The position numbers and the translations under genes are program-made. Below the pieces are notes generated by a model. It ran no database searches, was not told the origin of the DNA, and was given only the letters and a program-made list of their open reading frames with translations. 64,000 bases of DNA, taken from positions 124,001 to 188,000 of the forward strand of contig JAJDXS010000029.1 of the NCBI GenBank assembly GCA_022823145.1, given 5' to 3'. Source of the DNA: Gemmatimonadota bacterium (lineage in GTDB: Bacteria; Gemmatimonadota; Gemmatimonadetes; Longimicrobiales; Gaopeijiaceae). Below are positions 58,546 to 64,000 of this stretch, piece by piece (the stretch's first letter is position 1; every line of letters starts with the position of its first letter).

Positions 58546-59655
58546 ATGACGACGACCGACAAGGACTACTACGCCATCCTCGGTGTCGATCCGAAGGCGG
58601 ACCCGGAGACGATCAAGAAGGCCTATCGCAAGCTGGCGAAGCAGTATCATCCCGATGCCAACCCCAACAACCCGAAAGCGTCCGAACGTTTCAAGGACGT
58701 CGGAGAGGCGAACGCCATCCTGTCCGATCCGAGGAAGCGTGCCAAGTACGATCAGGTGCGCAAGCTCGGGGCATTCGGGTTTGGCGGCGCGCGTCCCGGC
58801 GGAACACGTCCGGGGACGCAGCAGTCCACGAGCTTCTCCTTCGAGGATCTCGGCGTGGGCGGGTTTTCGGACATCTTCACGTCCATCTTCGATCGAGGAA
58901 AGAAGGAAGAGGCGCGCAAGCCTTCCGGGCCGGCCAGGGGCGAGAACGTGGAGTACACGGTCGAAGTGCCGTTCATGGTTGCGGCGACCGGCGGCAAGGC
59001 GCCCGTTTCGGTTCCGATCAACGAGGAGTGCGCAACGTGCGGGGGTACGGGTGGCGCGCCGGGCACGACGTGGAAACAGTGCGATGAGTGCAGGGGATCC
59101 GGTACCGTCTCCTTCGGTCAGGGCGGGTTCGCGGTGAGCCGTCCCTGTCCGGCATGCGTCGGTCGTGGCCGGAGAGCCGAAAAGGTCTGTGGCGCCTGTG
59201 GCGGGGACGGCAAGGTCCACCAGAACCGCAAGCTGGAGGTGACGGTGCCCGCCGGTGTGGACACCGGCTCCAAGGTCCGCTTGACGGGTCGGGGCGAGCG
59301 CGGCACGAAGGGTGGGGCGCCCGGCGACCTCATCATCACCTTCAAGGTTGTGCCGCACCGGTTCTTTCGCCGTGAGGGCAACGATATTCACGTCACCGTG
59401 CCGGTGAACCTGGTGCAGGCGATGCTCGGGTCCAGGATCCGGGTGAGCACCATCTCGGGGAGGAAGGTCGTCCTGCGCGTGCCCCCGGGTACCCAGCCCA
59501 GCACACGCTTCCGGATCCGGGGCCAGGGGATCAGCCGCGAGGGACGGCGGGGCGACCAGTTCGTCGAGGTGAAGGTGGAGGTTCCCGAATCTCTTACCGA
59601 GGAGCAGCAGGAGCAGATGCGGGAATTCGCCGAGTCGTCCGGGATGAAGTGGTGA
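58546..59655 (+). CDS. dnaJ: Chaperone DnaJ
   Basis: Hsp40 co-chaperone, 369 residues: J domain with HPD (KQYHPDANP), a Gly/Phe-rich segment (about 72-110), four CxxCxGxG zinc repeats (CATCGGTG, CDECRGSG, CPACVGRG, CGACGGDG) and the two C-terminal beta domains. All parts are present. Its last 62 bases overlap the 3' end of mnmA on the other strand. Confidence 0.96.
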   Translation: MTTTDKDYYAILGVDPKADPETIKKAYRKLAKQYHPDANPNNPKASERFKDVGEANAILSDPRKRAKYDQVRKLGAFGFGGARPGGTRPGTQQSTSFSFEDLGVGGFSDIFTSIFDRGKKEEARKPSGPARGENVEYTVEVPFMVAATGGKAPVSVPINEECATCGGTGGAPGTTWKQCDECRGSGTVSFGQGGFAVSRPCPACVGRGRRAEKVCGACGGDGKVHQNRKLEVTVPAGVDTGSKVRLTGRGERGTKGGAPGDLIITFKVVPHRFFRREGNDIHVTVPVNLVQAMLGSRIRVSTISGRKVVLRVPPGTQPSTRFRIRGQGISREGRRGDQFVEVKVEVPESLTEEQQEQMREFAESSGMKW

Positions 59656-60748
59656 CCCGCCGGATCCTGCCGCCCCCGACCACGCGGTCGCCGCGGAAGA
59701 GGACGGCTGACTGGCCGGGAGTCACCGCGCTCGCCGGTCGGTCGAAGGAAAGCCGCATGGAATCGTCCCCGCAGGAATCGATCCGGCAGGCCTGGAGCGG
59801 CGACCGGTATCGGATCTGCACATGGAGGGGCGTTCCGGGTGGCGGGGCGGCGGTGAGCCAATTCAGATCTCCGACCACGACGCCGCCGACTTCGAGCAGG
59901 TGCCTGGGACCCACCACCACCTCACGCGACTCCGGCCTGATTTCGAGCACGTAACAGGGCTCCGGCAGCCCTCCGCCGATCCCCTTGCGCTGGCCCACCG
60001 TGAAACCGGAATAGCCGTCGTGGCGGCCGAGCACGCGGCCCCGGTGGTCGACGATCGCCCCGGGCAGAAGCGCCGGGTGGATCGGGAGCAGCTTCCTGGC
60101 CAGGAAATCCCGGTAGTCGCCGGTGGGCACGAAGCAGATCTCCTGCGACTCGGGCTTGTCGGCCGTCACCAGTCCCATCTCGCGTGCCCTTGACCGCACC
60201 TCGGCCTTGGTGAGTGCCCCGAGCGGAAAATGAAGCCGGTCGAGGAGCCCGGACGGCAGTCCCCAGAGGAAGTAGGACTGGTCCTTGGCGGAGTCGAGCC
60301 CGCGGAGCAAGCGGGTCTCGCCGGCGTCCCGGTCGATCCTGACGTAGTGGCCCGACGCCACGCCGTCGCACCCCAGCACGCGCCCCCTCCGGAAGAGATC
60401 CCGGAACTTGGTGTTCGAATTGCAGCGCACGCACGGGTTCGGCGTGCGGCCGCGGCTGTATTCGCTCACGAAGTCGTCGATCACGTCGCGGGTGAACTCG
60501 CGCTCGACGTCGAAGACGTAGTGCGGAATCCCCAATCGGTCCGCGACTGCCTTCGCGTCCTGGATGCCGTCCAGTCCGCAGCACGTGCGGGTGCCGACAG
60601 CGACCTCCTCGTCGCCGTAGCAGAAGGTCTTCATGGTGGCGCCGATCACCTCGTGCCCGGCGTCGACGAGCATCGCGGCCGCGACCGAGGAGTCCACGCC
60701 CCCCGACATCGCCACCAGGATGCGCTGCCGCGCGCTCCTGCCGTTCAT
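59594..60748 (-). CDS. mnmA: tRNA-specific 2-thiouridylase MnmA
   Basis: Thiolates U34 of tRNA-Lys, -Glu and -Gln using sulfur from a cysteine desulfurase. 384 residues: PP-loop LVAMSGGVDSSVAAAML, the nucleophile Cys in TPNPCVRCN, the second catalytic Cys in ESQEICFVP, and GYSGFTVGQRKGIG. It is about 20 residues longer than usual; the extra Ser/Thr/Arg-rich tail lies antisense to dnaJ. The ATG at 60748 overlaps the iscS stop, and the longer frame upstream is iscS in another frame. The pairing with a desulfurase is functional: iscS supplies the persulfide, and the window's tRNA-Gln(UUG) is a substrate type. Confidence 0.95.
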   Translation of the reverse strand: MNGRSARQRILVAMSGGVDSSVAAAMLVDAGHEVIGATMKTFCYGDEEVAVGTRTCCGLDGIQDAKAVADRLGIPHYVFDVEREFTRDVIDDFVSEYSRGRTPNPCVRCNSNTKFRDLFRRGRVLGCDGVASGHYVRIDRDAGETRLLRGLDSAKDQSYFLWGLPSGLLDRLHFPLGALTKAEVRSRAREMGLVTADKPESQEICFVPTGDYRDFLARKLLPIHPALLPGAIVDHRGRVLGRHDGYSGFTVGQRKGIGGGLPEPCYVLEIRPESREVVVGPRHLLEVGGVVVGDLNWLTAAPPPGTPLHVQIRYRSPLQACRIDSCGDDSMRLSFDRPASAVTPGQSAVLFRGDRVVGGGRIRRVTTSSRTTRRIPASAPAAPR

Positions 60749-61923
60749 GAGACGACCAGCGCGCGCGTCCGCTCGACGGCGCTCGTCACGGCTGCCACGA
60801 TCCGTCCCACCTGATCGCGCGAATTGAGCCGGCCGAAGCTCAGGCGCAGGGCGGCGCTGGCAGCATCGAACCCGAGCACCGCCAGCGAGGGGCTCATCGC
60901 ACTCGATCCACTGGCGCACGCCGACCCGCCCGAAGCCGCAATGCCGCAAGTGTCGAGCGCGGCCAGCAGGGTGTCCGAATCCGCACCCTGGATCGACAGG
61001 GAGAGGATATGAGGCGCCCGCGGCAGGCCACGTCCGTTTACGCGCAGGCCCGGGACCGAATTGACCAGCCCCGTCTCGATCTCTTCCCGCAACGTGGTCA
61101 GGCGGGCGGATTCCGTCGAAGTTTCCGCGACCGCGAGCTCGAGTGCGACGGCAAGCCCGACGGCGCCCGCCACATCCTCGGTCCCCGGCCTCAGTCCCCC
61201 CTCCTGGCCGCCACCGAAGTGCAGCGGACGGAGGTCGTGCCGGTTTTGGACGATGAGTGCTCCGGTACCCTTGGGGCCGCAGATCTTGTGGCCGGTGACG
61301 GTGAGCAGGTCCCCCGGAATGCCCGCCGCGGGCAGCGGCATCTTTCCTGCCGCCTGCACGGCGTCGCTGTGAAGCGGAGCGCCCCGGGCACGGCACTCGG
61401 CCGCGATCTCGGGAATCGGCAGCACAATCCCGGTCTCGTTGTTGACCCACATGCACGACACCACCGCCGGTCTCTCGCGGAGCACCCGGCGCAGCGCGTC
61501 CATGTCGAATGCCCCCTGGTCGAAGCCGACGACCGTATGTGTCCCCCCCTCCCTGACCGCCTGGTGCGCGGCCTCGAGCACCGCCGGGTGCTCGATCGAC
61601 GAAGTAACGACGTGCGCGCTGCCGGTCGCTGCCGCAACGCTTCGCGCCCTCCCCAGAACGGCCAGGTTGTCGGACTCCGTGCCTCCCCGTGTGAAGTGCA
61701 CCGTGGCTGCGGACACGCCCAGGGAGGCTGCGACCCTCTCGCGAGCCTCCTCCAGTCGGCTTCTCGCACTCCGCCCCCACGTGTGCCGGCTCGACGGGTT
61801 GCCGAAGTCCTCGATCACGCAGGTTGCCATCGCCGCCGCGACCTCCGGACGAACCGGTGTCGTGGCGGCGTGGTCCAGGTAGATCGCCTGGGAGTCGTGG
61901 TGCATCGGGGTGTTCGGAAGCAT
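60745..61923 (-). CDS. iscS: Cysteine desulfurase (IscS/NifS family)
   Basis: PLP enzyme that takes sulfur from cysteine for tRNA thiolation and Fe-S assembly. 392 residues: IYLDHAATTPVRPEV, HFTRGGTESDN, SSIEHPAVLE, PLP lysine in VTGHKICGPKG, and the active Cys in SGGSACASGSS. The start ATG at 61923 has AAGGA four bases upstream; an ATG at 61905 is the alternative. No iscU or iscA follows; coupling to mnmA suggests a tRNA-directed role. Confidence 0.94.
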   Translation of the reverse strand: MLPNTPMHHDSQAIYLDHAATTPVRPEVAAAMATCVIEDFGNPSSRHTWGRSARSRLEEARERVAASLGVSAATVHFTRGGTESDNLAVLGRARSVAAATGSAHVVTSSIEHPAVLEAAHQAVREGGTHTVVGFDQGAFDMDALRRVLRERPAVVSCMWVNNETGIVLPIPEIAAECRARGAPLHSDAVQAAGKMPLPAAGIPGDLLTVTGHKICGPKGTGALIVQNRHDLRPLHFGGGQEGGLRPGTEDVAGAVGLAVALELAVAETSTESARLTTLREEIETGLVNSVPGLRVNGRGLPRAPHILSLSIQGADSDTLLAALDTCGIAASGGSACASGSSAMSPSLAVLGFDAASAALRLSFGRLNSRDQVGRIVAAVTSAVERTRALVVS

Positions 61924-62014
61924 GGGTCCTTCAGCGGCGGGGGGCTCTGTAATATGATATGAAGGCCGTCTCTCCAAAGTGCCCGACGCCGGGTGGCACG
62001 ACGGTCCGGGATGG

Positions 62015-62042
62015 TTGTCCCGAGCCCGATTCCCTGTAACTT
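62015..62042 (+). promoter_or_regulatory. Candidate promoter giving a very short sucC leader
   Basis: TTGTCC (62015-62020), a 16-base spacer and TAACTT (62037-62042). A start 7 bases further (about 62049) is only 2-3 bases before the ATG at 62052, and no ribosome site is visible, so the mRNA may be almost leaderless. Confidence 0.4.
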
Positions 62043-62051
62043 CATGGCTCC

Positions 62052-63182
62052 ATGAACCTTCACGAATACCAGGCCAAGGAACTCTTCCGCGCCGCCGGCA
62101 TGGCGGTCAACCCCGGCGAAGTTGCGGACAATGTGCAGGCCGTCCGCGAGATCGCGGACCGCTACGGGGGCGGAGTCGTCGTAAAGGCTCAGGTCCATTC
62201 CGGTGGCCGGGGCAAGGCTGGTGGCGTGAAGCTGGCGTCGGGTCCGGACGAAGCGGCTGCCCACGCCGAGGCCATTCTGGGGATGGAGATCAGCGGACTC
62301 ACGGTCGAGAAGGTGCTGGTCTGCCCCACCGAGGAGATCGCTACCGAGGCCTATGTCGGTGTTCTCGTGGACCGCGAGGGACAGTGTCCTGTATTCATGG
62401 TGTCGGCCGAGGGAGGCGTCGACATCGAGGAAGTCGCGGCCACGAATCCGGACGCCATTCACAAGCTCCGTGTCGATCCGCGTTATGGTCTGATGCCGCA
62501 CCAGGCCTATCGCCTCGCCACCCGCCTGTATGCCGATCCTTCCCTCGCCCGCCAGGGTGCGAGGATCATCTCGCAACTCTACGACGTCTTCGTCGGCAAC
62601 GGCGCCTCCATGGCCGAGATCAATCCCCTGATCTCGACGACCGGGGGCGAAGTCAAGGCGATCGACGCCAAGGTCAGCATCGACGACAACGAACTCTTCC
62701 GCCGTCCTTCGATTGGCGCCTTGAGAGATTCCGGCTCCGAGGACGGGGCCGACGCGCAGGCACGCGAAGCCGGCCTCAGCTTCGTCAAGCTCGATGGAAA
62801 CGTCGGCTGCTGCGTAAACGGCGCGGGACTGGCGATGGCGACGATGGACCTCGTCAAGTACTACGGCGGGGATCCCGCGAACTTCCTGGACATCGGCGGC
62901 TCCTCCAACCCGGACAAGGTGGTGGCCGCGCTCGAGATCATCACCTCCGATCCGGCGGTTGAGGTGATCCTCTTCAACATCTTCGGCGGGATCACCCGAT
63001 GCGACGATGTGGCGCGAGGGATCGTGGAAGCGACCGAGCGGATCGATATCGGGGTTCCCATCGTGATCCGGCTCACGGGAACGAATGAGGACCTCGCACG
63101 GCAGATCCTGGCGGACGCCGGATTCACCGCGGGCACCTCGATGGACGAGGTGGTCCAGGAAGCGGTGCGGCTGGCCAGCTGA
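62052..63182 (+). CDS. sucC: Succinate-CoA ligase (ADP-forming), beta subunit
   Basis: TCA-cycle enzyme subunit, 376 residues, binding nucleotide and succinate. It starts MNLHEYQAKELFRAAGM; the ATP-grasp domain has VVKAQVHSGGRGKAGGVKL, the metal loop AEINPLI, KLDGNVGCCVNGAGLAMATM, NFLDIGGSS and FNIFGGITRCDDVA. The beta-subunit length is slightly shorter than the usual 388. sucD follows after 45 bases. Confidence 0.97.
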   Translation: MNLHEYQAKELFRAAGMAVNPGEVADNVQAVREIADRYGGGVVVKAQVHSGGRGKAGGVKLASGPDEAAAHAEAILGMEISGLTVEKVLVCPTEEIATEAYVGVLVDREGQCPVFMVSAEGGVDIEEVAATNPDAIHKLRVDPRYGLMPHQAYRLATRLYADPSLARQGARIISQLYDVFVGNGASMAEINPLISTTGGEVKAIDAKVSIDDNELFRRPSIGALRDSGSEDGADAQAREAGLSFVKLDGNVGCCVNGAGLAMATMDLVKYYGGDPANFLDIGGSSNPDKVVAALEIITSDPAVEVILFNIFGGITRCDDVARGIVEATERIDIGVPIVIRLTGTNEDLARQILADAGFTAGTSMDEVVQEAVRLAS

Positions 63183-63227
63183 TCTGGCGGATGACTCCCA
63201 GACCGACAAAGGACACCGAGAGACAGC

Positions 63228-64000
63228 ATGTCGATCTTCGTTGACGAGAATACCCGCGTCGTCGTTCAGGGGATCACCGGACGGGACGGCTCGTTTCATA
63301 CCCGTCAGATGATCGCGTACGGCACGCGCGTCGTGGCCGGTGTGACGCCGGGGAAGGGCGGCCGCGACTTCGAAGGGCCCGAAGGGCGCAGTGTGCCCGT
63401 GTTCGACACGGTCGCCGACGCCGTGGCCGAGACCGGGGCAGACGCGTCGGTGGTCTACGTTCCGCCCGCGTTCGCGGCGAGTGCCATCATGGAAGCCGCC
63501 GACGCAGGCGTTTCCTTCATCGTCTGCGTGACCGAGGGAATCCCGGTCCTGGACATGACGCGCGCCCACGCGCTGGCACGGGATCGAGGCAGCCGGGTTC
63601 TCGGCCCCAACTGCCCCGGGATCATCTGTCCGGGCAAGACCACTCTGGGCATCATTCCCGGGCGAATGGTAACGCCCGGCCCCGTCGGACTCATATCGAG
63701 ATCCGGCACGCTCACCTACGAGGCGGTGCACCACCTGACCCGGGATGGACTGGGTCAGACGACCTGCGTGGGGATCGGTGGCGATCCGCTGATCGGGACC
63801 AGCTTCGTGGACTGCCTATCGGCGTTCGCCGACGACCCCCAAACCGAGGCCGTGGTCATGATCGGGGAAATCGGCGGAACCGCCGAGCAGGAGGCGGCCG
63901 AGTGGGTCAGCGCCAATCTGAGCATCCCCGTGGTCGGCTTCATTGCGGGGCGAACGGCTCCACCGGGCAAGCGAATGGGCCACGCCGGCGCGATCATAAG
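63228..64000 (+). CDS. sucD: Succinate-CoA ligase alpha subunit, cut by the window edge
   Basis: Partial, 257 codons visible of about 290. It binds CoA and carries the phosphohistidine. Motifs: [84 protein letters not shown], and the active His in MGHAGA just before the edge. AAAGGA lies about 18 bases upstream of the ATG and may be too distant; GAGA is nearer. Confidence 0.96.
   Translation, partial: MSIFVDENTRVVVQGITGRDGSFHTRQMIAYGTRVVAGVTPGKGGRDFEGPEGRSVPVFDTVADAVAETGADASVVYVPPAFAASAIMEAADAGVSFIVCVTEGIPVLDMTRAHALARDRGSRVLGPNCPGIICPGKTTLGIIPGRMVTPGPVGLISRSGTLTYEAVHHLTRDGLGQTTCVGIGGDPLIGTSFVDCLSAFADDPQTEAVVMIGEIGGTAEQEAAEWVSANLSIPVVGFIAGRTAPPGKRMGHAGAII

Overview
The window is a gene-dense, GC-rich bacterial chromosome segment with almost every base in a core gene. 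There are no insertion sequences, CRISPR arrays, prophage genes or rRNA. An outer-membrane-type protein, a Ccm cytochrome c maturation system, GmhA and an envelope-rich gene set point to a diderm. The combination fits Gemmatimonadota best, but that placement is inferred from gene content and style, not from a marker search. Genes sit in tight runs, more than twenty of them joined by 1-13 base start/stop overlaps (ATGA, GTGA, TTGA), so translational coupling is the rule.

Layout. 1-6315 (minus): cystathionine synthase/lyase, M48 peptidase, purD, a YbjQ-type protein, mutM and an M16 peptidase with a further gene running off the left edge. 6375-12219 (plus): glmM-glmS (UDP-GlcNAc precursor), dtd, maf, glpK. 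12371-19294 (plus): a cytochrome c maturation cluster ccmE-ccmF-(CcmI-like zinc ribbon)-ccmA-ccmB-ccmC-ccmD-like, then an outer-membrane-type protein. 19072-23478 (minus): a flavin disulfide-reductase relative, a TVP38-DUF547 fusion and a two-domain glycosyltransferase fusion. 23754-36989 (plus): recA, alaS, a PHP phosphatase, gmhA, an SDR, a CCA-type nucleotidyltransferase, rarA, hflX, pdxJ, an LPG-synthase-type membrane protein and ispE.

37085-44861: tRNA-Gln, a small membrane protein (minus) divergent from a secreted protein of unknown role, then prs-rplY-pth, a membrane pyrophosphatase and an M20 peptidase. 44910-45995 (minus): a class II aldolase with an extra N-terminal domain. 46155-53550 (plus): a fused ribosomal protein S6-S18, rplI, rsfS, smc, an RNase Z-like hydrolase, a DAHP synthase and a YraN protein. 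53583-59655 (plus): SRP RNA, dnaX, ebfC, recR (the order known from Bacillus), pgsA, pncC, grpE, dnaJ. 59594-61923 (minus): iscS-mnmA, which cooperate in tRNA 2-thiolation. 62052-64000 (plus): sucC and most of sucD.

The most unusual items are: one reading frame encoding S6 and S18 joined by an acidic linker, preceded by a leader hairpin resembling the S6:S18 regulatory RNA; a CcmE with cysteine in place of the haem-binding histidine, in a cluster without CcmG or CcmH; an AT-rich 20-bp palindrome present both before ccmC and inside smc; an hflX gene whose best start is AUA; a TVP38-DUF547 fusion next to a fused glycosyltransferase; and an SRP RNA with a non-GGAA apical loop.
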